Shown here one piece after another: positions 1 to 5,624 of a stretch of DNA of 27,333 nt (positions within the stretch are counted from its first letter, which is position 1; each line of letters begins with the position of its first letter). The DNA is taken from positions 1-27,333 of the IMG/VR virus record IMGVR_UViG_3300020438_006214, one strand, 5' to 3'. The position numbers and the translations under genes are program-made. Under the pieces are notes generated by a model that saw only the letters and a list, made by a program, of their open reading frames with translations, was not told where the DNA came from and did no database searches. The stretch comes from a virus.

Positions 1-1341
1 CCAGGCACACCCGGGTGGCGCGCCTGGCTTAAGAAAAATTGGAAGAAGCGTAACCTCGCGCTTCTTCTTGGATTACCATTTGCTTTGGCTTTGCTAATGG
101 ATGGTGAAGGCGAGGTGCCAACGCCTGGTCCAACGCCTGGTCCAACGCCTGGCGGCAAAAGCAAGTGCCCCTACAAACCACGAAGAGGGGACAAAAAAGG
201 TTATGATAAGTTCTATGCGCTATTAGACCAATATGGCCTCAAAGACCAGCCAGAGGCAACTGGAAGACGAAAACGACAAGGCAAAGATGGCAGAGATTAT
301 AGATGGGGTAGTAAGCATGCGGCTGCATGTGAAATGTTAATAAAAGCTATGGAAGCTCAAGGACCAGAAGAAACGGGGCCGACATATATCCCCGGTCTGA
401 CGGCGCCACCGACGAATGCATATGCTCGCGGTGATTCTAATCGTCCCACATCAGACGCTAGCGCGATCGGTCTCATGGGCCGGGAACGATTCGGCGGAGG
501 ACAACAGATTATACCGGAGATTGCGGCGACGCCTGTACCTGCTGAAGGTGAAAGATGGAGTAGGCTTAATACCTCACAAATAAACAAAGCCATGGCAAAC
601 AGAAAAAGATATGGTCTTGCAGCTGCTCCGGGCGCAAATGAAATCATTATTTTAGACAAAGATCACAAGTATTATTATGGTCTAACAGTTGAAGAGGCCG
701 GAATGGCGTATAAAGCAAATCAAGCCATGGCGCCAAGTGCCGGCAAAGGCGCCGAGGGGAATTGGTTTGATCAATTTAAAAACATAATTCCCGGCGCCGC
801 AGCAGGAGCCACTGCCGCGGCAGGAGCTGCAGCCGTTGGGGCGGCCTTAAAATCACCTGCTGCAGCAAAACTTGCCAAACCTCAAGCTAAAGCCGTAGCA
901 AAAGCTGATAAAGCGGCAGCAGTAGTAGCAAAAGCAGCAGAAACTGGACAATCGGGAACATCAGTTCGCAGAGCAACGATTGCACTTGAGGACGCAAATA
1001 CTATCTTTAGGCTTGCGCAGGGCTATACTGATACTGAAGATGAGAACAAGATTAGAGCCTTAGTGCAAAAACACTTAAAAGGCAATAACATTGAATATTT
1101 ACATAATTTTTACTTAAGAGTGTTGACGCAAAATGATGAATTGGAGCGTGGAGACTTGGTAGCAGAATTACGTAATGAGGGCTTATATAAATTAGCTAAT
1201 GCTGTCATGAAAGCACTTATAAGGCAAGGCTTGGAAGGGGAAGACTTTGCCTCACCAAGAGGCGGCGCTTTGCGAGAAAGCCTAACTCCAACTTATCTTA
1301 AAATGCTGGTTAAAAAGCAACTGAAAAAAAGGTTAAAATAA
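1..1341 (+). CDS. Ala-rich membrane-spanning protein, 5' truncated, probably virion structural
   Basis: The frame is open from base 1, so the gene starts upstream; 446 residues are visible. The TTG/ATG codons near 85-97 are unlikely starts because the frame reads through them within a hydrophobic helix. Visible order: basic Trp/Lys stretch (residues 8-17), hydrophobic helix (about 19-34), three Pro-Thr-Pro-Gly repeats (about 40-51), a long polar region, a Gly/Ala-rich hydrophobic stretch followed by a Lys/Ala-rich stretch (about 265-315), a helical domain (about 328-408), and a strongly basic C-terminus. The helical domain resembles an annexin repeat in its hydrophobic spacing and its Thr-Asp-x-Glu-Asp-Glu turn. 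The Ala-rich part is more GC-rich than the genes that follow. I do not recognise the family. A structural or ejected role is inferred from the phage context only. The stop lies 3 nt before the tmRNA. Confidence 0.7.
   Translation, partial: PGTPGWRAWLKKNWKKRNLALLLGLPFALALLMDGEGEVPTPGPTPGPTPGGKSKCPYKPRRGDKKGYDKFYALLDQYGLKDQPEATGRRKRQGKDGRDYRWGSKHAAACEMLIKAMEAQGPEETGPTYIPGLTAPPTNAYARGDSNRPTSDASAIGLMGRERFGGGQQIIPEIAATPVPAEGERWSRLNTSQINKAMANRKRYGLAAAPGANEIIILDKDHKYYYGLTVEEAGMAYKANQAMAPSAGKGAEGNWFDQFKNIIPGAAAGATAAAGAAAVGAALKSPAAAKLAKPQAKAVAKADKAAAVVAKAAETGQSGTSVRRATIALEDANTIFRLAQGYTDTEDENKIRALVQKHLKGNNIEYLHNFYLRVLTQNDELERGDLVAELRNEGLYKLANAVMKALIRQGLEGEDFASPRGGALRESLTPTYLKMLVKKQLKKRLK
118..152 (+). 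repeat. 12-bp tandem repeat coding Pro-Thr-Pro-Gly
   Basis: The unit ccaacgcctggt occurs at 118-129 and 130-141, and again without its last base at 142-152. It encodes a Pro-Thr-Pro-Gly linker directly after a hydrophobic helix. Copy number could vary between related phages, as coding minisatellites often do. Confidence 0.85.
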
Positions 1342-1344
1342 AAC

Positions 1345-1651
1345 GGGGGTGAACTGGTATCGACTAGGTATTGAAAATATAACGTGCAAGGCTGTGTGAG
1401 TGGCACAGTAAAAACATTCAAAACTTTAACTGCTAACGATAACGTTACTTTTGATTACGCCCTAGCGGCATAACCACGGGGTGGCAGCAACCTTGTTAAC
1501 CAAAGCTGCAACCAGAGTTTCCAATTTCTCCAAAGAATTGGTGGAGGCGCGGCTCGAACGTTTGTCAGAGTTCATATAACTGAACAACCTTGTGAATGAC
1601 GGTATGTGGAATATATTTAGGACCCGGGTTCGACTCCCGGCACTTCCACCA
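1345..1651 (+). ncRNA. ssrA: Transfer-messenger RNA (tmRNA)
   Basis: This RNA rescues stalled ribosomes: it acts as alanyl-tRNA, then as mRNA for a degradation tag. The acceptor stem is GGGGGTG (1345-1351) pairing with CACTTCC (1641-1647), followed by an encoded CCA end at 1651. It includes the G3-U70 wobble pair recognised by alanyl-tRNA synthetase. The tmRNA-typical TGGTATCGAC follows the 5' stem, and the T arm is CCGGG-TTCGACT-CCCGG. Bases 1375-1381 pair with 1612-1618 as the connecting helix. CTGTG/CACAG (1392-1396/1404-1408) fits the first pseudoknot, and further short hairpins follow the tag. The tag frame runs from the GCT resume codon at 1432 to TAA at 1471-1473 and encodes ANDNVTFDYALAA. 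The RNA is one-piece, not permuted. No promoter is evident in the 3-nt gap upstream, so processing from a longer transcript is likely. Confidence 0.95.
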
Positions 1652-1670
1652 CTTAAGAACTATTTATTGT

Positions 1671-2000
1671 GTGGAAACTGAATTTCTCAAATATTTATCT
1701 CAATACGGTGTACTTGGTTTGTGGACAGCATCCTTGTTGTGGGCGAATCATCAACAAAAGAAAGAACAAAAAGAAGAAAAGCAGAGAGGGGCTAAAGCCT
1801 TGAAATTTCATCAGGAAAAAGTAGTATCTCGTTTAGTAACTCAAGAAAAAATGCTTGAAGTTGCTATGGAAAAAATTGATACTGGATTGCGTGAAATGCG
1901 AAACAAGTATCACGAAGAACGCATGAGCCGTATGCAATCTGCTCGCGCAGATGATTTTGAGGGTGTATTAAAACGCACAATTAAGGAGTTACAGGGATGA
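1671..2000 (+). CDS. Small single-pass membrane protein with coiled coil
   Basis: I place the start at GTG 1671, just downstream of the tmRNA CCA end; a longer frame would begin inside the tmRNA. The product is 109 residues. Residues about 10-26 form one hydrophobic segment (YGVLGLWTASLLWA), followed by a highly charged Lys/Glu-rich helix to the C-terminus with a likely coiled coil. This N-terminal anchor plus coiled-coil build is shared by small phage holin-like and inner-membrane spanin proteins, but no family-specific motif is seen, so a lysis role is only a possibility. No strong Shine-Dalgarno precedes the GTG. The next gene overlaps the stop by 4 nt (ATGA), with an AGGAG at 1984-1988 serving it. 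Confidence 0.65.
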   Translation: METEFLKYLSQYGVLGLWTASLLWANHQQKKEQKEEKQRGAKALKFHQEKVVSRLVTQEKMLEVAMEKIDTGLREMRNKYHEERMSRMQSARADDFEGVLKRTIKELQG

Positions 2001-2428
2001 AATTAATTATTAAGATTGCTAAAGCAATTCAAAAAGTAAAAGGTTTTGTATGTCCTCCAGCAACTAAAGATGTGGCGTTAAACACAAAGAATAGAAATGC
2101 TACTCGTGAAAACCATATGTATGGGCCTCTGAATGTTAATGAGCCAGGTAAGTATTGGCAGAAATTAGCTGGTAAGTGGAACACCACAGAAAAAGCAGCG
2201 AAGAAATCAGTTTGTGGAGTTTGTGTCGCTTTTGATATATCCCCGCAGATGGATGAGTGTATGCCAGGTTCAGTATCTGATGAATCTGGTAGATTAGGAT
2301 ATTGTTGGATGCATCACTTTAAGTGCCATTCAGCACGGTCCTGCGATACTTGGGCGATGGGTGGTCCTATAAAAGATAATAAAAAGTCTTCAGAGTGGAA
2401 TGAGAAGGCATTTGGAGGAAAGAAATGA
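1997..2428 (+). CDS. Cys-rich protein of unknown function
   Basis: 143 residues with seven cysteines: C19, the C73-x2-C76 pair, C88, C103, C110 and C116. Two histidines (106-107) lie between C103 and C110. The spacing suggests a metal or iron-sulfur site. From memory, related proteins with the GYCWMHHF...C...C-x-TW pattern occur in marine phages without assigned function. The GYC segment recalls high-potential iron-sulfur proteins, but the spacing does not fit that signature, so I do not assign it. The first 16 residues are basic and amphipathic. Start and stop are both coupled by 4-nt overlaps to the neighbouring genes. Confidence 0.8.
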   Translation: MKLIIKIAKAIQKVKGFVCPPATKDVALNTKNRNATRENHMYGPLNVNEPGKYWQKLAGKWNTTEKAAKKSVCGVCVAFDISPQMDECMPGSVSDESGRLGYCWMHHFKCHSARSCDTWAMGGPIKDNKKSSEWNEKAFGGKK

Positions 2429-2994
2429 AACTTCTATTTGAAAACTGGCGTAAGTTTATTAAAGAAGAAAAAGAAGATGCATCAGAGAAAGATGTTGAGG
2501 CTGCAGCAAGGGATTTAATTGGCAAAGAAGGTGGTGCGATTGGTCGCTCCATGTTAAAAGACCCAAAAGAACTTAAGCCTTTTTTAGATGAACGAGACGT
2601 GGAGCTTCCGGAAGATTTTGATTTAGATTCTTTTATTGATGAATTTATAAAAGGAAGCCAAGACATCGGTGTACACGATGAGGAGGATATTATCGCTGCT
2701 GACGGAGACGAAATAAAAGTTACAAAAGAGGAAATTGCTGAAGGACTTGAGCTTTTCTTAGAAGATTTAGAAGAGACTCTTGATGAAAAAAGAAAAAAAA
2801 AACGTAAGAAGTCTAAAAAGAAAAAGAAGAAAAAAAAGAAAAGAGATGCTTGCTATCATAAAGTAAAAGCAAGATATGATGTTTGGCCCTCTGCATATGC
2901 TTCTGGGGCACTAGTTAAGTGTAGGAATGTTGGCGCTGCAAACTGGGGAACTGGCGGAAAGAAGAAAAAACGTAAAGCCGCGGCAGAAGAGTAA
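2425..2994 (+). CDS. Leader-tagged basic protein, candidate internal head protein A
   Basis: 189 residues. The N-terminus MKLLFENWRKFIKE resembles the capsid-targeting propeptides of T4 internal proteins (MKTYQEFI-x-E type), which the prohead protease gp21 cuts after (Leu/Ile)-x-Glu; Ile-Lys-Glu at 12-14 fits. An acidic helical middle (15-120) is followed by an extreme Lys run (121-140). A C-terminal motif follows, with Cys143, a VWPSAYASG segment and Cys166, then GAANWG and more lysines. From memory this last motif recurs in marine phage proteins of unknown function. The leader recurs in the 48-residue gene at 4083. The AGGAGG-containing sequence before ATG 2425 is a strong ribosome-binding site. 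Internal head protein is an inference; DNA binding by the tail is plausible from charge alone. Confidence 0.75.
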   Translation: MKLLFENWRKFIKEEKEDASEKDVEAAARDLIGKEGGAIGRSMLKDPKELKPFLDERDVELPEDFDLDSFIDEFIKGSQDIGVHDEEDIIAADGDEIKVTKEEIAEGLELFLEDLEETLDEKRKKKRKKSKKKKKKKKKRDACYHKVKARYDVWPSAYASGALVKCRNVGAANWGTGGKKKKRKAAAEE

Positions 2995-2999
2995 GACAT

Positions 3000-3515
3000 A
3001 TGAAAATAACCAAATCACAACTGAAACAGATCATCCAAGAAGAAATTGAAAATGTTTTAAAAGAAGCTGGAAAATGTCAAAAAGGTTATAAGACACATAA
3101 AACACGAAAAACTAAAAAAATGTATGGTAAAACATATAGAAATTGTGTGAAAGCCGAGGAAAAAGAATTATCTGATGAAAGTATTTTAATTGACGAAGAT
3201 GAAATGGAGGAGAATCTGCGAGATTGGTTTGGCAAGTCCAGTGGAAAAACAAAATCTGGTCGCAGAGTAAAAGGCTGGCAGCAAGTTGGCGGTAAATATG
3301 ATGGTGCACCTTGCGCTAAACAACCCGGACAAAAGACAAAGCCAAAATGTGTTTCTTCTGCAAAAAGAAGAAGTATGTCCAAGAAAGAAAGAGAGTCTGC
3401 CGCAAGAAGAAAAAGAAGAAAAGATCCTAATCCGAACAGAAGAGGGAGGCCGAAAAACGTTTCCACCGATCCAAAAAGAAAAAGCAAAAAAAGAAAAAGG
3501 AAAAGCAAAAAATGA
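3000..3515 (+). CDS. Leader-tagged very basic protein, candidate internal head protein B
   Basis: 171 residues. The first 15 residues (MKITKSQLKQIIQEE) are identical to those of the next gene. Possible (Leu/Ile)-x-Glu cleavage sites are Ile-Gln-Glu at 12-14 and Leu-Lys-Glu at 20-22, the latter followed by Ala-Gly. A small Cys-containing basic region (25-50) and an acidic patch (53-72) precede a segment with LRDWFGKSSGK, then paired cysteines C105 and C117. The end is an Arg/Lys-dominated tail (122-171). The DWFGKS...PC...KC part recalls DUF5872-like segments of marine phage proteins, from memory and tentatively. Its stop overlaps the next start by 4 nt. The overall charge suggests nucleic-acid binding; capsid targeting is inferred from the leader. 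Confidence 0.75.
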   Translation: MKITKSQLKQIIQEEIENVLKEAGKCQKGYKTHKTRKTKKMYGKTYRNCVKAEEKELSDESILIDEDEMEENLRDWFGKSSGKTKSGRRVKGWQQVGGKYDGAPCAKQPGQKTKPKCVSSAKRRSMSKKERESAARRKRRKDPNPNRRGRPKNVSTDPKRKSKKRKRKSKK

Positions 3516-4081
3516 AAATCACAAAATCACAACTTAAACAAATTATTCAAGAAGAATTAGAAGCAGTGATACAAGAAGATGGTCATGAGGATGTACCATC
3601 TGCGCGGCGGGCAATGCAGATAATCATTGAAGATGCTGGTCAAATGCTTGAGAAGCTTGATCAAATGGATGGTAGCTTGCCTACTTGGTGGACAAATAAG
3701 ATGGCTGTTGCCTCTTCTATGTTAAATAAAATGAGAGATTATCTACTCGTTGATGGTGACGCTCCGGAAGAGATGATCAAAGAAGACTTGGAAGAAGAAA
3801 AGGCTTATTATGAAATGCTGTCCGAGGGCGAGACCATTGAAGAGGCTATGTATAGAGGCCGCAAAGTTAAATTAAATAAGCCAATGCGTGGTGATGTTAA
3901 AAAGTCCAAGGTCTATGTTAAAAATGCTAAGGGTAATGTTGTTAAAGTTAACTTTGGTGATAAGAAAATGAAAATCAAAAAGAACATTCCAGGACGACGT
4001 AAATCTTTTAGAGCCAGGCACAAATGCAAAACACCTGGACCAAAATGGAAAGCAAGATACTGGTCTTGCAAAGCTTGGTAA
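3512..4081 (+). CDS. Leader-tagged protein with RRKSFRARH motif, candidate internal head protein C
   Basis: 189 residues. The leader MKITKSQLKQIIQEE (1-15) matches the preceding gene exactly in protein but differs at six synonymous codon positions, so the peptide itself is conserved. Candidate (Leu/Ile)-x-Glu cleavage sites lie at 12-14 and at 20-22 (Ile-Gln-Glu). A helical acidic middle (25-112) is followed by a basic domain with LNKPMRGDVKK (121-131), a VYVKNAKGNVVKVNFGD segment (134-150), and the terminal RRKSFRARH...C...ARYWSCKAW (162-189). From memory this last block is widespread in T4-like marine phage proteins. The function is not established, though a head or core protein role fits. 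The next gene begins 2 nt after the stop. Confidence 0.8.
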   Translation: MKITKSQLKQIIQEELEAVIQEDGHEDVPSARRAMQIIIEDAGQMLEKLDQMDGSLPTWWTNKMAVASSMLNKMRDYLLVDGDAPEEMIKEDLEEEKAYYEMLSEGETIEEAMYRGRKVKLNKPMRGDVKKSKVYVKNAKGNVVKVNFGDKKMKIKKNIPGRRKSFRARHKCKTPGPKWKARYWSCKAW

Positions 4082-4082
4082 T

Positions 4083-4229
4083 ATGAACAAACTATTTGAA
4101 AACTGGCGTAAATATATTAATGAGCAAACTTATATTATTAATAATGCTGTGGATCATGAGTCTAACTTCTATGAATCTATGGAAGAGGATGAAGAATTAA
4201 CTGAAGAAGATACTTTAGAAGAACAATGA
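4083..4229 (+). CDS. 48-residue leader-tagged acidic peptide
   Basis: A short gene of 48 codons plus TGA, starting 2 nt after the previous stop. Its N-terminus MNKLFENWRKYINEQ parallels residues 1-15 of the gene at 2425 (LFENWRK identical, then aromatic-Ile-x-Glu), again with an Ile-x-Glu site at 12-14. The remainder is strongly acidic (Glu/Asp-rich from residue 34). The upstream end of the previous gene gives no strong Shine-Dalgarno, so translational coupling is likely. The leader similarity argues that this is a real gene and not chance. The acidic body contrasts with the basic tails of the three genes before it. Confidence 0.65.
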   Translation: MNKLFENWRKYINEQTYIINNAVDHESNFYESMEEDEELTEEDTLEEQ

Positions 4230-4350
4230 CCTGATTTAGAATAAGTTTAGTTTAAACTTTTTATTTATTAATATTTATTATTTAAATTAATTTATTATAT
4301 ATGCTATTATTAAATATATTATTAGTTAATATTAGTATAGTGAGGAATTA
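4230..4350 (+). promoter_or_regulatory. AT-rich intergenic stretch, weak hairpin and possible promoter
   Basis: This 121-nt gap is almost wholly A and T. Bases 4243-4249 (AAGTTTA) can pair with 4253-4259 (TAAACTT) across a 3-nt loop, followed by Ts to 4262. That is a weak terminator-like hairpin with one G-C pair. Farther on are several TATAAT-like hexamers such as TATTAT, but no convincing -35 box. A GAGG before ATG 4351 serves as ribosome-binding site. The region probably ends the basic-protein unit and starts a new transcript, but no single element is certain. Confidence 0.3.
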
Positions 4351-4653
4351 ATGACTGTAAAGGAAAAAATTAATAAATCTTGGAATAACAAATCATTTCA
4401 TGAAACTTACGAGTCTGCTGACTCAGCAAGAAATAAATTATTAAATATATGGGCTGAGAATGAGCAGCATAAAGGTATGCAAGTTAAAGTTAAGAGAATG
4501 TCTCAGCGTTATGTAGTAAAAACCAGGCTTCATCCAGACTTTGAAGAACCCAAGCCTATTAATAAGAAAAAGGAAAAGAAACGTGGGAAAGATAGCAGAA
4601 GAAATAGAGAAGCTGCAGCGAAGCGAGAACTTGACGCTGCCACAACTGTTTGA
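4351..4653 (+). CDS. Small basic protein of unknown function
   Basis: 100 residues beginning at ATG 4351 after a GAGG ribosome-binding site. Residues 1-68 look like a folded alpha/beta domain (basic helix, then the strand VKVKRMSQRYVVKTRL). Residues 70-93 are a Lys/Arg-rich tail. No motif is recognised and the leader seen in the preceding cassette is absent. The last 71 nt overlap the next gene in another frame, so either the two are translated separately or a +1 shift joins them. Confidence 0.65.
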   Translation: MTVKEKINKSWNNKSFHETYESADSARNKLLNIWAENEQHKGMQVKVKRMSQRYVVKTRLHPDFEEPKPINKKKEKKRGKDSRRNREAAAKRELDAATTV

Positions 4654-4753
4654 AAAATATCCTCATTTAGCTTCCCTCCAATATCAGGAAATGAAGGAAG
4701 AGGGAAATTTAAATGAAGGAGACAGAGATAAAAGAAAATTACTTCTTGACTAA
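4583..4753 (+). CDS. 56-residue protein overlapping the previous gene
   Basis: I choose GTG 4583, preceded by AAGGA at 4570-4574; a TTG at 4541 is an alternative. The product is helical and charged, with a segment NLTLPQLFEKYPHLASLQYQ that has the hydrophobic spacing of a real helix pair. It overlaps the upstream gene by 71 nt in the +1 frame. No family is recognised. It could instead be a C-terminal extension of the upstream product reached by frameshifting. Confidence 0.5.
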   Translation: MGKIAEEIEKLQRSENLTLPQLFEKYPHLASLQYQEMKEEGNLNEGDRDKRKLLLD

Positions 4754-4756
4754 TTA

Positions 4757-4786
4757 TTGCCAGTGTCTATACTATACTTTATAAAT
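4757..4786 (+). promoter_or_regulatory. Possible promoter before the 87-residue gene
   Basis: TTGCCA (4757-4762), a 17-nt gap, then TATAAA (4780-4785) give five of six matches to each sigma-70 box. TATAAATT (4780-4787) also matches seven of eight bases of the T4 late-promoter consensus TATAAATA. The expected start of transcription would fall near the ribosome-binding site AGAGG, leaving almost no leader, which weakens the call. Confidence 0.3.
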
Positions 4787-4798
4787 TAAGAGGTAAGT

Positions 4799-5062
4799 AT
4801 GACAACAAAAAAACAATTTTTAGAAGAAGCGGCACATTACCTGGGTGATTATAACCCATTGTCAAAATTACACAAGCCTACAAAGAAAATGCTTAAAGAA
4901 ACAGCAATTGAGGCAGGTATTGAGGCTGATATTCAAGAGAGGGTAGTTTTGAAGCGTGCTTTACGTGTTAAAAAGGTAGATTTTGATGAAAGTTTACCGA
5001 CTTGCGAGTTAGTTCAATTAGCTAAGTCAGCAAGAGTTAATTTCAATAGATTAGAATATTAA
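4799..5062 (+). CDS. Small protein of unknown function
   Basis: 87 residues, starting with ATG after AAGAGG. It is a mostly helical, soluble, mildly basic protein with no signal peptide, membrane segment or paired cysteines. No family is recognised. It sits 15 nt upstream of the lipoprotein gene, probably in the same transcript. Confidence 0.65.
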   Translation: MTTKKQFLEEAAHYLGDYNPLSKLHKPTKKMLKETAIEAGIEADIQERVVLKRALRVKKVDFDESLPTCELVQLAKSARVNFNRLEY

Positions 5063-5077
5063 TAAGGAGAAAACAAT

Positions 5078-5476
5078 ATGAAGTTATGGTCTATTTTTAC
5101 AATCGCAGTAGTGATTGGTTATTTTGGAGTCAGCACTATGTTAACAGCTTGTGGTGATGATTGTGAGACAGAAACTGAGACACCGGCAGAAACACCGAGT
5201 GAGTCAGAAGTTGATGATCAAGCTCCAATTGGAGAAGAGAATGTCACCGTTGGTGATGTTGAAGTGAGTGAAGAGCTGGATGTTCCTGCGGGAGAGGAAA
5301 ACGTACCTACTGAGGATGCACAAGAAGCAGATCCAGAGGATGCTGCAACTCCTGTAGATCCTGAAGAGGAAGATGTCCCCGAGGAAGATCCCGAGGTTGA
5401 TGAGGAGGAAGATACTCCTGAAGAGGATCCTGAGACCGAAGAGACTGAAACTGAAGATGAAGAGGGAGGTGACTAA
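5078..5476 (+). CDS. Acidic low-complexity lipoprotein
   Basis: 132 residues with AAGGAG before the ATG. Residues 1-24 form a signal peptide (MKLW then a hydrophobic core) ending in the lipobox Leu-Thr-Ala-Cys, with Cys25 as the lipidated residue. After Cys-Gly-Asp-Asp-Cys the mature part is almost entirely Glu, Asp, Pro, Thr and Val, with repeated EEDP/PEED-like units and no foldable domain. It would sit on the periplasmic or outer face of a Gram-negative membrane. Phage lipoproteins include outer-membrane spanins and superinfection-exclusion proteins; neither can be chosen here. It shares its transcript with a 27-residue membrane peptide and ends before a strong terminator. Confidence 0.75.
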   Translation: MKLWSIFTIAVVIGYFGVSTMLTACGDDCETETETPAETPSESEVDDQAPIGEENVTVGDVEVSEELDVPAGEENVPTEDAQEADPEDAATPVDPEEEDVPEEDPEVDEEEDTPEEDPETEETETEDEEGGD

Positions 5477-5477
5477 G

Positions 5478-5561
5478 ATGGAAGTTACATTAGCTGTAGT
5501 TCTTTCTGCTGTCGTAGGATTTGCCACTGGCTATTTCCTCGTTAAAAAGAACGTTCTTTAA
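5478..5561 (+). CDS. 27-residue single-span membrane peptide
   Basis: A micro-gene starting 1 nt after the lipoprotein stop with a strong GGGAGG at 5463-5468. Residues 3-20 are a continuous hydrophobic helix with small residues (a GFATGY segment), and the end is basic (KKNVL), predicting a cytoplasmic C-terminus. The good ribosome-binding site, the placement and the terminator just after it argue for expression. Function is unknown; a partner of the lipoprotein is possible. Confidence 0.6.
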   Translation: MEVTLAVVLSAVVGFATGYFLVKKNVL

Positions 5562-5587
5562 AAAATTAAATAATTAATTATCCTGTT

Positions 5588-5621
5588 AGCCCGTAGGTCT
5601 TTGTATCTGCGGGCTTTTTTT
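5588..5621 (+). terminator. Rho-independent terminator
   Basis: AGCCCGTAG (5588-5596) pairs with CTGCGGGCT (5607-5615) across a 10-nt loop, with one G-T pair, followed by a run of seven Ts to 5621. It closes the plus-strand unit ending at 5561, just before the convergent protease gene ends at 5625. The opposite strand lacks an equally good T run. Confidence 0.9.
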
Positions 5622-5624
5622 GTT

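Noticed and set aside
1596-1670. A 25-codon N-terminal extension of the small membrane protein gene
   Set aside because: It lies in the 3' tRNA-like part of the tmRNA; GTG 1671 just after the tmRNA end explains the frame.
1997-2428. Assignment as a high-potential iron-sulfur protein
   Set aside because: The GYC segment is similar, but the preceding spacing does not fit the family signature and there are extra cysteines.
3086-3508. Long frame on the minus strand opposite the basic protein gene
   Set aside because: It is the mirror of Lys-rich codons (AAA/AAG read as TTT/CTT) and encodes only Phe/Leu-rich low complexity with no ribosome-binding site.
3286-3537. Plus-strand 83-codon frame inside the basic protein gene
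   Set aside because: A-rich codon shadow of the gene at 3000; no independent start signal.
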